Shown here: positions 12,555 to 24,600 of the stretch, in pieces
How positions within the stretch are numbered: position 1 is the first letter of the stretch
Layout: each line of letters opens with the position of its first letter
DNA from: Rhabditoides inermis
Lineage: Eukaryota; Nematoda; Chromadorea; Rhabditida; Rhabditidae
Direction of reading: 5' to 3'
Length of the DNA: 64,000 bases
Assembly: GCA_963966185.1 (NCBI GenBank)
Contig: CAWZYM010000105.1
Span: forward strand, 276,001-340,000
Program-made: the position numbers and the translations under genes
The notes under the pieces: model-generated
Databases searched by the model: none
Seen by the model: the letters and a program-made list of their open reading frames with translations, nothing else
What the model was told of the DNA's origin: nothing

Positions 12555-13339
12555 AAGAGGTAGAAGAGAGATATGGAGGAAGAGGAAGTAATGAGTTGAA
12601 AAAAGAGAAAACTAGAAAGAAAACAGAAGAAAAAAGTAGGTGAGAGATAGTTGAAACAGACAGAACTTGCCTAGTGCGGAGGCGCGCGACAGCGCGCCGG
12701 AGCGCTAGTCGATTGAACCTCTATGTTCGATTGAACCGTTCACCAAACATTCCCTACTTTTCTCCCTCGCCCTTCTTGTATCCCGTCCGTCCAAATCCCA
12801 ATCATCATCCCTGCTCTCCCCTCTTTTTTCTTCTCCATCTTCTACCTTCTCATTCATACTTAAGGCGCGGCCAGAGTGGATTCTGACCCCTTAGAAAAGC
12901 TATGGCCCCGGGCAGACTTTTTCGCGAAAAAAAATCGCGCGAAAACTGCAATGCTTTGGCATGCACTATCGATTTGCGAATCGCAGTGCGAATCGCAAAA
13001 ATGTTTTCGGCAAAAAATTGCGAAAATAGGTGACATACTTTTTCGCGCAAAAATTTTAGCGAATCGCGAAAATTTTCGCGGACTCCGTTTTCGCTGCGAA
13101 ACGAGAGATACCAGAGATTCGCTACTTTTTCGCGAATCCATGCACGAAACTTGACTATTCTGTATATTTTTCGTTCTTCATAAATGAAAAGACACTTCAT
13201 AAGCATAGTGGAAGCTGTATTGATCACAATTGTTTGCTTTTATTACATACTAGTCGTTGCGCACTCGTACCACCCGAATCGCGCGAAAATTTTGGCGAAT
13301 TTGAAAAAAGGCGTGCGCAAGTGACAAAACAATGTTCCT

Positions 13340-13637
13340 ATTATCTTTTAAAAGGACTTCCGTAAGAGAAGAGTTTGTGTTACTCAACGTAATGCAACAA
13401 AAGCTCATGCATTTTATCAATCGAAATAGTACACAAACCTGCTCCAATAGTTCAACAAGTTATATATAGTCGATCGGATACCGAAATCAATTTCCCGACA
13501 TACAACATTTGCTCGCATTAGTTTTTATTGCAGAAAGAGCAGGTTTGTTTACTATTTCGATTGATAAAATGCATGAGCTTTTGTTGCATTACGTTGAGTA
13601 ACACAAACTCTTCTCTTACTCCTTTTAAAAGATAATA
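13340..13637. mobile_element. Fold-back MITE, same terminal family as 5530
   Basis: The arms at 13340-13440 and 13535-13637 are inverted copies ending TTATCTTTTAAAAGGA. The loop contains GTCGATCGGATACCG. Confidence 0.85.
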
Positions 13638-14179
13638 TATATTTAAAAGATTGAAAGTTGAAAGTTCAGTTGAAAGTTGAAAGTTCAGCCGTACAGCCGT
13701 TGCCGTACAGCCGCAAAAAGTACAGCACATGACGTCATGTGGTGTACTGGTGTACTTTTTCGAAAATAATCTAGAAAAATGCGAGCAACCCCAATATCGG
13801 CGCCCGTATTTTTGCAGCGGCACCGGGCGCACTGTATTTTTGAAAACTCTAAAATCATAAAGTAAAAAAGTATTTTAAATACTTTTTGAACACTCGCGCT
13901 CATTCGTTAATTGCGCACGCATCACAATGTGTTTTGTGTTGCAAGTGAATTATATATATATTTTTTTGTTTAGCCGGTTGAATCCGGGGTCCTCCTAGTC
14001 GAGAACAAGACAGGGTTCTTGGATTACGACGACGTCAGCAGAGGTAGTTGGGTTGGTTGGCGTCGGACGTCTTGAATTCCGTTCTTGAGTCCGTAGATGG
14101 TGCTGTGACGCCTTCTGGCTGCCATGAGAGTGGATTGCCACACCACAGGGGCTTGGTGAATTTCGCAAGAATGGTTGAC

Positions 14180-14250
14180 TCCGAGGGGGATCGAACCAGC
14201 GACCGTGAAATTGAGAGACGAACGCTCTATCCACTGAGCCGCGCCCCCGG

Positions 14251-14252
<2 letters not shown>
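14180..14252 (-). mobile_element. tRNA-derived SINE head
   Basis: The minus strand reads GCGGCTCAGTGGATAGAGCG (A box) and GCTGGTTCGATCCCCC (B box) at tRNA spacing. The arms are imperfectly paired. An identical copy lies at 43880-43952. Confidence 0.65.

Positions 14253-14313
<61 letters not shown>
14253..14313. repeat. (TA)n microsatellite
   Basis: Uninterrupted TA dinucleotides between the SINE head and the fold-back element. Confidence 0.95.
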
Positions 14314-14317
<4 letters not shown>

Positions 14318-14651
14318 CTTTTAAAAGGACTTATATATTATCTTTTAAATATATATTATATTTTAAAAGGAGTAAGAGAAGAGTTTGTGTTACTCAACGT
14401 AATGCAACAAAAGCTCATGCATTTTATCAATCGAAATAGTAAACAAACCTGCTCTTTCTGCAATAAAAACTAATGCGAGCAAATGTTGTATGTCGGGAAA
14501 TTGATTTCGGTATCCGATCGACTATATATAACTTGTTGAACTATTGGAGCAGGTTTGTGTACTATTTCGATTGATAAAATGCATGAGCTTTTGTTGCATT
14601 ACGTTGAGTAACACAAACTCTTCTCTTACGGAAGTCCTTTTAAAAGATAAT
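14311..14651. mobile_element. Fold-back MITE
   Basis: Terminal ATTATCTTTTAAAAGGACTT and its inverse bound arms homologous to the element at 13340. The left arm carries small internal duplications. Confidence 0.8.
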
Positions 14652-14867
14652 GAATGTACTTTTATTGGATTTCGTATAAATCTATCTACATTAACTCATT
14701 AACATGAACCACAAAACATTTTTTTTAAGAAATCCAACAGTTCACCCACCTTGTTGAGTCCAAAATTGTATAAAATTTGCAAAAAAGAGTTTTGGTAATG
14801 CTGATGGGAAAATTTACAATTCCAATGTCATTTCTATGTAAAATCATATATTACAAAAGGTTTGCCA

Positions 14868-14955
14868 CCAGCCGGAACCGAACTCGAGACATGTGTCTCA
14901 ACGGGCGCAATCGCTAACCACAACACTACTGTGCGCACCGCAGAGCCCGCGATCT
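14868..14955 (-). mobile_element. tRNA-like SINE head, second family
   Basis: The minus strand has an A-box-like TGTGGTTAGCGATTG and a B-box-like GAGTTCGGTTCCGG. It is duplicated at 44515-44600. It is not a foldable tRNA. Confidence 0.5.
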
Positions 14956-15645
14956 AAACGATATCAGTGCAATCCACAGGCAGTGCGGATTGTGCACCTC
15001 TTGTCTGCTAGGGGCAGCCGGTGCGCGCCACCCCCCCTAGAAAACGTTCCGTACACGGGGTTGCCTGCCCCTCAGGGGGCGCGCGCGCGTATCTCGCTTC
15101 CTACAACAGCTAGCGTTACCAAAATTGAAACTTAACCATTTTCTAACATCCTGATAACATCTATCAGCATCACATTGTTCTCGTAAAGATTCTAAGGAAC
15201 CTTTCGTTCAATCGCCTTTTGCCGATTCTAGCGCGCGACTAGGGTTAACACAAACCAACCAGCGCTGCCGCGCTGGTTGTAATTTAAATGTTTTTTTTGT
15301 TAAACATGTCACACAACATCTAAGAAGTAAGTTTTCAATTATAACAAAGAAAACAAATCTGTGTCATTCTCAGTGGAAGCGAATATCTTCGAATTCGCCA
15401 AATTTCAGCGAAAAGATCACGAATTCGCGCGATTATGGGTAGTTTCGCTATTCTCTCAAGCTAAAAGTTTTGCGATTATTTTCGCGTTTCGCTCGCGAAA
15501 AAGTCTGCCGGAGGCCTATTATTACATCTCAGAATGAATTTTTACCCCTCAGAATGACTCAAAGAATAGGTGTGAGAATGGGCTCTTACTTGGAACACAA
15601 GCGAATTCCCAAACACGTAATATCTCTCGTAGTATCTTGATTCAG

Positions 15646-18600
15646 GCACGCACGCGACAAGTACGATCAGCATGGACACGATCACCATCATCACACCCAA
15701 GACCAAGGTGAGATATCACTCACTCACTCTCTCTCTCTCTCTCCTGCCTCTCTCTCTCCCTCCCCCCTCTCTCACACTCTGTCTCCTCCCGCTGCCGCGC
15801 CTCTCACCCTGCATCTGCCTCCTCTCTCTCCCTCTCACTCTGTCTCCCCCGCTGCCGCGCCTCTCACCCTGCATCTGCCTCTTCCTCTCCTGCCTCTCCC
15901 TCCCTCTCACTCTGTCTCCCCCGCTGCCGCGCCTCTCACCCTGCATCTGCCTCTTCCTCTCCTGCCTCTCCCTCCCTCTCACTCTGTCTCCCCCGCTGCC
16001 GCGCCTCTCACCCTGCATCTGCCTCTTCCTCTCCTGCCTCTCTCTCCCTCTCACTCTGTCTCCCACGCTGCCGCGCCTCTCACCCTGCATCTGCCTCTTC
16101 CTCTCCTGTCTCTCTCTCTCCCTCTCACTCTGTCTCCCCCGCTGCCGCGCCTCTCACCCTGCATCTGCCTCTTCCTCTCCTCTCTGTCTCTCCCTCTCAC
16201 TCTGTCTCCCCCGCTGCCGCGCCTCTCACCCTGCATCTGCCTCTTCCTCTCCTGTCTCTCTCTCCCTCTCACTCTGTCTCCCCCGCTGCCGCGCCTCTCA
16301 CCCTGCATCTGCCTCTTCCTCTCCTGTCTCTCTCTCTCCCTCTCACTCTGTCTCCCCCGCTGCCGCGCCTCTCACCCTGCATCTTCCTCTTCCTCTCCTG
16401 TCTCTCTCTCTCCCTCTCACTCTGTCTCCCCCGCTGCCGCGCCTCTCACCCTGCATCTGCCTCTTCCTCTCCTGTCTCTCTCCCTCCCTCTCACTCTGTC
16501 TCCCCCGCTGCCGCGCCTCTCACCCTGCATCTGCCTCTTCCTCTCCTGTCTCTCTCTCTCCCTCTCACTCTGTCTCCCCCGCTGCCGCGCCTCTCACCCT
16601 GCATCTGCCTCTTCCTCTCCTGTCTCTCTCTCTCCCTCTCACTCTGTCTCCCCCGCTGCCGCGCTTCTCACCCTGCATCTGCCTCTTCCTCTCCTGTCTC
16701 TCTCTCTCCCTCTCACTCTGTCTCCCCCGCTGCCGCGCCTCTCACCCTGCATCTGCCTCTTCCTCTCCTGTCTCTCTCCCTCCCTCTCACTCTGTCTCCC
16801 CCGCTGCCGCGCCTCTCACCCTGCATCTGCCTCTTCCTCTCCTGTCTCTCTCTCTCTCCCTCTCACTCTGTCTCCCCCGCTGCCGCGCTTCTCACCCTGC
16901 ATCTGCCTCTTCCTCTCCTGTCTCTCTCTCTCCCTCTCACTCTGTCTCCCCCGCTGCCGCGCCTCTCACCCTGCATCTGCCTCTTCCTCTCCTGTCTCTC
17001 TCTCTCTCCCTCTCACTCTGTCTCCCCCGCTGCCGCGCCTCTCACCCTGCATCTGCCTCTTCCTCTCCTGTCTCTCTCTCTCCCTCTCACTCTGTCTCCC
17101 TCGCTGCCGCGCCTCTCACCCTGCATCTGCCTCTTCCTCTCCTGTCTCTCTCTCTCTCCCTCTCACTCTGTCTCCCCCGCTGCCGCGCTTCTCACCCTGC
17201 ATCTGCCTCTTCCTCTCCTGTCTCTCTCTCTCCCTCTCACTCTGTCTCCCCCGCTGCCGCGCCTCTCACCCTGCATCTGCCTCTTCCTCTCCTGTCTCTC
17301 TCTCTCTCCCTCTCACTCTGTCTCCCCCGCTGCCGCGCCTCTCACCCTGCATCTGCCTCTTCCTCTCCTGTCTCTCTCTCTCCCTCTCACTCTGTCTCCC
17401 TCGCTGCCGCGCCTCTCACCCTGCATCTGCCTCTTCCTCTCCTGTCTCTCTCCCTCCCTCTCACTCTGTCTCCCTCGCTGCCGCGCCTCTCACCCTGCAT
17501 CTGCCTCTTCCTCTCCTGTCTCTCTCTCTCCCTCTCACTCTGTCTCCCTCGCTGCCGCGCCTCTCACCCTGCATCTGCCTCTTCCTCTCCTGTCTCTCTC
17601 CCTCCCTCTCACTCTGTCTCCCCCGCTGCCGCGCCTCTCACCCTGCATCTGCCTCTTCCTCTCCTGTCTCTTTCTCTCTCCCTCTCACTCTGTCTCCCCC
17701 GCTGCCGCGCCTCTCACCCTGCATCTGCCTTTTCCTATCCTGCCTCTCCCTCCCTCTCACTCTGTCTCCCCCGCTGCCGCTTCTCACCCTGCATCTGCCT
17801 CTTCCTCTCCTGTCTCTCTCCCTCCCTCTCACTCTGTCTCCCCCGCTGCCGCGTCTCTCACCCTGCATCTGCCTCTTCCTCTCCTGTCTCTCTCCCTCTC
17901 TCTCACTCTGTCTCCCCCGCTGCCGCACCTCTCACCCTGCATCTGCCTCTTCCTCTCCTGCCTCTCCCTCCCTCTCACTTTGTCTCCCCCGCTGCCGCGC
18001 CTCTCACCCTGCATCTGCTTCTCCCTATCCTGCTTCTCTCTCTCTCTCTCTCTCTCTCTCCTGCCTCTCTCTCCCTCTCACTCTGTCTTCCCCGCTGCCG
18101 CGCCTCTCACCCTGCATCTGCCTCTTCCTCTCCTGCCTATCTCTCCCTCTCACTCTGTCTCCCCCGCTGCCGCGCTTCTCACCCTGCATCTGCCTCTCTC
18201 TCTCCTGCTTCTCTCTCTCTCTCTCTCTCTCTCTCCTGCCTCTCTCTTTTTCCCCTCCCCCCTCTCTCACACTCTGTCTCCCCCGCTGCCGCGCCTCTCA
18301 CCCTGCATCTGCCTCTTCCTCTCCTGCCTCTTTCTCTCCATCTCACTCTGTCTCCCCCGCTGCCGCGCCTTTCACCCTGCATCTGCCTCTTCCTCTCCTG
18401 CCTCTCTCTCCCTCTCACTCTGTCTCCCCCGCTGCCGCGCCTCTCACCCTGCATCTGCCTCTTCCTCTCTTACCTCTCTCTCCCCTCTCACACTCTGTCT
18501 CCCCCGCTGCCGCGCCTCTCACCCTGCATCTGCCTCTTCCTCTCCTGCCTCTCTCTCCCCTCTCACACTCTGTCTCCCCCGCTGCCGCGCCTTTCACCCT

Positions 18601-21600
18601 GCATCTGCCTCTTCCTCTCCTGCCTCTCTCTCCCTCTCACTCTGTCTCCCCCGCTGCCGCGCCTCTCACCCTGCATCTGCCTCTTCCTCTCTTGCCTCTC
18701 TCTCCCCTCTCATACTCTGTCTCCCCCGCTGCCGCGCCTCTCACCCTGCATCTGCCTCTTCCTCTCCTGCCTCTCTCTCCCCTCTCACACTCTGTCTCCC
18801 CCGCTGCCGCGCCTCTCACCCTGCATCTGCCTCTTCCTCTCCTGTCTCTCTCTCTCCCTCTCACTCTGTCTCCCCCGCTGCCGCGCCTCTCACCCTGCAT
18901 CTGCCTCTTCCTCTCCTGTCTCTCTCTCTCCCTCTCACTCTGTCTCCCCCGCTGCCGCGCCTCTCACCCTGCATCTGCCTCTTCCTCTCCTGTCTCTCTC
19001 TCTCCCTCTCACTCTGTCTCCCCCGCTGCCGCGCCTCTCACCCTGCATCTGCCTCTTCCTCTCCTGCCTCTCCCTCCCTCTCACTCTGTCTCCCCCGCTG
19101 CCGCGCCTCTCACCCTGCATCTGCCTCTTCCTCTCCTGCCTCTCCCTCCCTCTCACTCTGTCTCCCCCGCTGCCGCGCCTCTCACCCTGCATCTGCCTCT
19201 TCCTCTCCTGCCTCTCTCTCCCTCTCACTCTGTCTCCCACGCTGCCGCGCCTCTCACCCTGCATCTGCCTCTTCCTCTCCTGTCTCTCTCTCTCCCTCTC
19301 ACTCTGTCTCCCCCGCTGCCGCGCCTCTCACCCTGCATCTGCCTCTTCCTCTCCTCTCTGTCTCTCCCTCTCACTCTGTCTCCCCCGCTGCCGCGCCTCT
19401 CACCCTGCATCTGCCTCTTCCTCTCCTGTCTCTCTCTCCCTCTCACTCTGTCTCCCCCGCTGCCGCGCCTCTCACCCTGCATCTGCCTCTTCCTCTCCTG
19501 TCTCTCTCTCTCCCTCTCACTCTGTCTCCCCCGCTGCCGCGCCTCTCACCCTGCATCTTCCTCTTCCTCTCCTGTCTCTCTCTCTCCCTCTCACTCTGTC
19601 TCCCCCGCTGCCGCGCCTCTCACCCTGCATCTGCCTCTTCCTCTCCTGTCTCTCTCCCTCCCTCTCACTCTGTCTCCCCCGCTGCCGCGCCTCTCACCCT
19701 GCATCTGCCTCTTCCTCTCCTGTCTCTCTCTCTCCCTCTCACTCTGTCTCCCCCGCTGCCGCGCCTCTCACCCTGCATCTGCCTCTTCCTCTCCTGTCTC
19801 TCTCTCTCCCTCTCACTCTGTCTCCCCCGCTGCCGCGCTTCTCACCCTGCATCTGCCTCTTCCTCTCCTGTCTCTCTCTCTCCCTCTCACTCTGTCTCCC
19901 CCGCTGCCGCGCCTCTCACCCTGCATCTGCCTCTTCCTCTCCTGTCTCTCTCCCTCCCTCTCACTCTGTCTCCCCCGCTGCCGCGCCTCTCACCCTGCAT
20001 CTGCCTCTTCCTCTCCTGTCTCTCTCTCTCCCTCTCACTCTGTCTCCCCCGCTGCCGCGCCTCTCACCCTGCATCTGCCTCTTCCTCTCCTGTCTCTCTC
20101 TCTCCCTCTCACTCTGTCTCCCCCGCTGCCGCGCCTCTCACCGTGCATCTGCCTCTTCCTCTCCTGTCTCTCTCTCTCCCTCTCACTCTGTCTCCCCCGC
20201 TGCCGCGCCTCTCACCCTGCATCTGCCTCTTCCTCTCCTGTCTCTCTCCCTCCCTCTCACTCTGTCTCCCCCGCTGCCGCGCCTCTCACCCTGCATCTGC
20301 CTCTTCCTCTCCTGTCTCTCTCTCTCCCTCTCACTCTGTCTCCCCCGCTGCCGCGCCTCTCACCCTGCATCTGCCTCTTCCTCTCCTGTCTCTCTCTCTC
20401 CCTCTCACTCTGTCTCCCCCGCTGCCGCGCCTCTCACCGTGCATCTGCCTCTTCCTCTCCTGTCTCTCTCTCTCCCTCTCACTCTGTCTCCCCCGCTGCC
20501 GCGCCTCTCACCCTGCATCTGCCTCTTCCTCTCCTGTCTCTCTCCCTCCCTCTCACTCTGTCTCCCCCGCTGCCGCGCCTCTCACCCTGCATCTGCCTCT
20601 TCCTCTCCTGTCTCTTTCTCTCTCCCTCTCACTCTGTCTCCCCCGCTGCCGCGCCACCCTGCATCTGCCTTTTCCTATCCTGCCTCTCCCTCCCTCTCAC
20701 TCTGTCTCCCCCGCTGCCGCTTCTCACCCTGCATCTGCCTCTTCCTCTCCTGTCTCTCTCCCTCCCTCTCACTCTGTCTCCCCCGCTGCCGCGTCTCTCA
20801 CCCTGCATCTGCCTCTTCCTCTCCTGTCTCTCTCCCTCTCTCTCACTCTGTCTCCCCCGCTGCCGCGCCTCTCACCCTGCATCTGCCTCTTCCTCTCCTG
20901 CCTCTCCCTCCCTCTCACTTTGTCTCCCCCGCTGCCGCGCCTCTCACCCTGCATCTGCTTCTCCCTCTCCTGCTTCTCTCTCTCTCTCTCCTGCCTCTCT
21001 CTCCCTCTCACTCTGTCTTCCCCGCTGCCGCGCCTCTCACCCTGCATCTGCCTCTTCCTCTCCTGCCTATCTCTCCCTCTCACTCTGTCTTCCCCGCTGC
21101 CGCGCTTCTCACCCTGCATCTGCCTCTCTCTCTCTCCTGCTTCTCTCTCTCTCTCTCTCTCCTGCCTCTCTCTTTTTCCCCTCCCCCCCTCTCTCACACT
21201 CTGTCTCCCCCGCTGCCGCGCCTCTCACCCTGCATCTGCCTCTTCCTCTCCTGCCTCTTTCTCTCCATCTCACTCTGTCTCCCCCGCTGCCGCGCCTTTC
21301 ACCCTGCATCTGCCTCTTCCTCTCCTGCCTCTCTCTCCCTCTCACTCTGTCTCCCCCGCTGCCGCGCCTCTCACCCTGCATCTGCCTCTTCCTCTCTTAC
21401 CTCTCTCTCCCCTCTCACACTCTGTCTCCCCCGCTGCCGCGCCTCTCACCCTGCATCTGCCTCTTCCTCTCCTGCCTCTCTCTCCCCTCTCACACTCTGT
21501 CTCCCCCGCTGCCGCGCCTTTCACCCTGCATCTGCCTCTTCCTCTCCTGCCTCTCTCTCCCTCTCACTCTGTCTCCCCCGCTGCCGCGCCTCTCACCCTG

Positions 21601-24600
21601 CATCTGCCTCTTCCTCTCTTGCCTCTCTCTCCCCTCTCATACTCTGTCTCCCCCGCTGCCGCGCCTCTCACCCTGCATCTGCCTCTTCCTCTCCTGTCTC
21701 TCTCTCCCCTCTCACACTCTGTCTCCCCCGCTGCCGCGCCTCTCACCCTGCATCTGCCTCTTCCTCTCCTGTCTCTCTCTCTCCCTCTCACTCTGTCTCC
21801 CCCGCTGCCGCGCCTCTCACCCTGCATCTGCCTCTTCCTCTCCTGTCTCTCTCTCTCCCTCTCACTCTGTCTCCCCCGCTGCCGCGCCTCTCACCCTGCA
21901 TCTGCCTCTTCCTCTCCTGTCTCTCTCTCTCCCTCTCACTCTGTCTCCCCCGCTGCCGCGCCTCTCACCCTGCATCTGCCTCTTCCTCTCCTGTCTCTCT
22001 CTCTCCCTCTCACTCTGTCTCCCCCGCTGCCGCGCCTCTCACCCTGCATCTGCCTCTTCCTCTCCTGTCTCTCTCCCTCCCTCTCACTCTGTCTCCCCCG
22101 CTGCCGCGCCTCTCACCCTGCATCTGCCTCTTCCTCTCCTGTTTCTCTCCCTCCCTCTCACTCTGTCTCCCCCGCTGCCGCGCTTCTCACCCTGCATCTG
22201 CCTCTTCCTCTCCTGTCTCTCTCTCTCCCTCTCACTCTGTCTCCCCCGCTGCCGCGCCTCTCACCCTGCATCTGCCTCTTCCTCTCCTGTCTCTCTCTCT
22301 CCCTCTCACTCTGTCTCCCCCGCTGCCGCGCCTCTCACCCTGCATCTGCCTCTTCCTCTCCTGTCTCTCTCTCTCCCTCTCACTCTGTCTCCCCCGCTGC
22401 CGCGCCTCTCACCCTGCATCTGCCTCTTCCTCTCCTGTCTCTCTCCCTCCCTCTCACTCTGTCTCCCCCGCTGCCGCGCCTCTCACCCTGCATCTGCCTC
22501 TTCCTCTCCTGTCTCTTTCTCTCTCCCTCTCACTCTGTCTCCCCCGCTGCCGCGCCTCTCACCCTGCATCTGCCTTTTCCTCTCCTGCCTCTCCCTCCCT
22601 CTCACTCTGTCTCCCCCGCTGCCGCTTCTCACCCTGCATCTGCCTCTTCCTCTCCTGTCTCTCTCCCTCCCTCTCACTCTGTCTCCCCCGCTGCCGCGTC
22701 TCTCACCCTGCATCTGCCTCTTCCTCTCCTGTCTCTCTCCCTCTCTCTCACTCTGTCTCCCCCGCTGCCGCGCCTCTCACCCTGCATCTGCCTCTTCCTC
22801 TCCTGCCTCTCCCTCCCTCTCACTCTGTCTCCCCCGCTGCCGCGCCTCTCACCCTGCATCTGCTTCTCCCTCTCCTGCTCTCTCTCTCTCTCCTGCCTCT
22901 CTCTCCCTCTCACTCTGTCTTCCCCGCTGCCGCGCCTCTCACCCTGCATCTGCCTCTTCCTCTCCTGCCTATCTCTCCCTCTCACTCTGTCTCCCCCGCT
23001 GCCGCGCTTCTCACCCTGCATCTGCCTCTCTCTCTCCTGCTCTCTCTCTCTCTCTCTCTCTCCTGCCTCTCTCTCTCTCTCCCTCCCCCCTCTCTCACAC
23101 TCTGTCTCCCCGCTGCCGCGCCTCTCACCCTGCATCTGCCTCTTCCTCTCCTGCCTTCTCTCCTCTCACTCTGTCTCCCCCGCTGCCGCGCCTTTCACCC
23201 TGCATCTGCCTCTTCCTCTCCTGCCTCTCTCTCCCTCTCACTCTGTCTCCCCCGCTGCCGCGCCTCTCACCCTGCATCTGCCTCTTCCTCTCCTGCCTCT
23301 CTCTCCCCTCTCACTCTGTCTCCCCCGCTGCCGCGCCTCTCACCCTGCATCTGCCTCTTCCTCTCCTGCCTCTCTCTCCCTCTCACTCTGTCTCCCCCGC
23401 TGCCGCGCCTCTCACCCTGCATCTGCCTCTTCCTCTCTGCCTCTCTCTCCCCTCTCACACTCTGTCTCCCCCGCTGCCGCGCCTCTCACCCTGCATCTGC
23501 CTCTTCCTCTCCTGCCTCTCTCTCCCTCTCACTCTGTCTCCCCCGCTGCCGCGCCTCTCACCCTGCATCTGCCTCTTCCTCTCCTGTCTCTCTCTCTCCC
23601 TCTCACTCTGTCTCCCCCGCTGCCGCGCCTCTCACCCTGCATCTGCCTCTTCCTCTCCTGCCTCTCTCTCCCCTCTCACACTCTGTCTCCCCCGCTGCCG
23701 CGCCTTTCACCCTGCATCTGCCTCTTCCTCTCCTGCCTCTCTCTCCCTCTCACTCTGTCTCCCCCGCCGCCGCGCCTCTCACCCTGCATCTGCCTCTTCC
23801 TCTCTTGCCTCTCTCTCCCCTCTCATACTCTGTCTCCCCCGCTGCCGCGCCTCTCACCCTGCATCTGCCTCTTCCTCTCCTGCCTCTCTCTCCCCTCTCA
23901 CACTCTGTCTCCCCCGCTGCCGCGCCTCTCACCCTGCATCTGCCTCTTCCTCTCCTGTCTCTCTCTCTCCCACTCACTCTATCTCCCCCGCTGCCGCGCC
24001 TCTCACCCTGCATCTGCCTCTTCCTCTCCTGCCTCTTTCTCTCCATCTCACTCTGTCTCCCCCGCTGCCGCGCCTTTCACCCTGCATCTGCCTCTTCCTC
24101 TCCTGCCTCTCTCTCCCTCTCACTCTGTCTCCCCCGCTGCCGCGCCTCTCACCCTGCATCTGCCTCTTCCTCTCTTACCTCTCTCTCCCCTCTCACACTC
24201 TGTCTCCCCCGCTGCCGCGCCTCTCACCCTGCATCTGCCTCTTCCTCTCCTGCCTCTCTCTCCCCTCTCACACTCTGTCTCCCCCGCTGCCGCGCCTTTC
24301 ACCCTGCATCTGCCTCTTCCTCTCCTGCCTCTCTCTCCCTCTCACTCTGTCTCCCCCGCTGCCGCGCCTCTCACCCTGCATCTGCCTCTTCCTCTCTTAC
24401 CTCTCTCTCCCCTCTCACACTCTGTCTCCCCCGCTGCCGCGCCTTTCACCCTGCATCTGCCTCTTCCTCTCCTGCCTCTCTCTCCCTCTCACTCTGTCTC
24501 CCCCGCTGCCGCGCCTCTCACCCTGCATCTGCCTCTTCCTCTCTTATATATATATATATATATCTTTATTCATACATAGTTATGGTAGCGATACAATATG

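Larger units (their letters stand above)
8607..12708 (+). mobile_element. Non-autonomous Helitron with internal tandem expansion
   Basis: The left end is A|TCCCCCTTTCATACTAATAT at 8606/8607, followed by (TGTC)n. The right end has a GC-rich hairpin (GGCGCGC-GACA-GCGCGCC, 12681-12698) and then CTAG|T at 12705-12709. This fits the Helitron pattern of 5' TC, 3' hairpin, CTRR and insertion between A and T. Inside are two head-to-tail 1.18-kb body copies and a GA-rich satellite. No Rep/helicase coding is seen. A second, inverted and truncated copy with the same hairpin end lies at 34908-36494, which supports the 3' boundary. Confidence 0.7.
13672..15290 (+). repeat. 1.6-kb segment duplicated at 43378-44938
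   Basis: It begins at AAGTTCAGCCGTACAGCC and extends through a tRNA-SINE head, a (TA)n run, a fold-back element and a second tRNA-like head, to the GCGCTGCCGCGCTGG hairpin. The 43.4-kb copy is nearly identical and in the same orientation, differing mostly in (TA)n length and a few indels. Confidence 0.9.
12904..15516. mobile_element. DNA transposon with 24-bp TIRs and TAT duplication, nested inserts
   Basis: The left end starts GGCCCCGGGCAG and continues ACTTTTTCGCGA. The right end, read inverted, starts GGCCTCCGGCAG and continues identically. Both are flanked by TAT (12901-12903 and 15517-15519). Subterminal DNA on both sides is rich in GCGAATCGCGAAAA words. The interior contains a fold-back MITE and most of a 1.6-kb segment duplicated at 43.4 kb, and no transposase frame is visible. 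A 3-bp TSD hints at a Harbinger-type or unclassified non-autonomous element. Confidence 0.6.

Noticed and set aside
15247..15290. Hairpin CCAGCGC...GCGCTGG with nearby CTAG as another Helitron end
   Set aside because: The hairpin-to-CTAG spacing is longer than usual and the site sits inside a duplicated segment whose edges are set otherwise. Evidence is too thin.
15716..24546. CRISPR-like array
   Set aside because: There are no unique spacers; every unit is the same satellite monomer, and the genome is eukaryotic.
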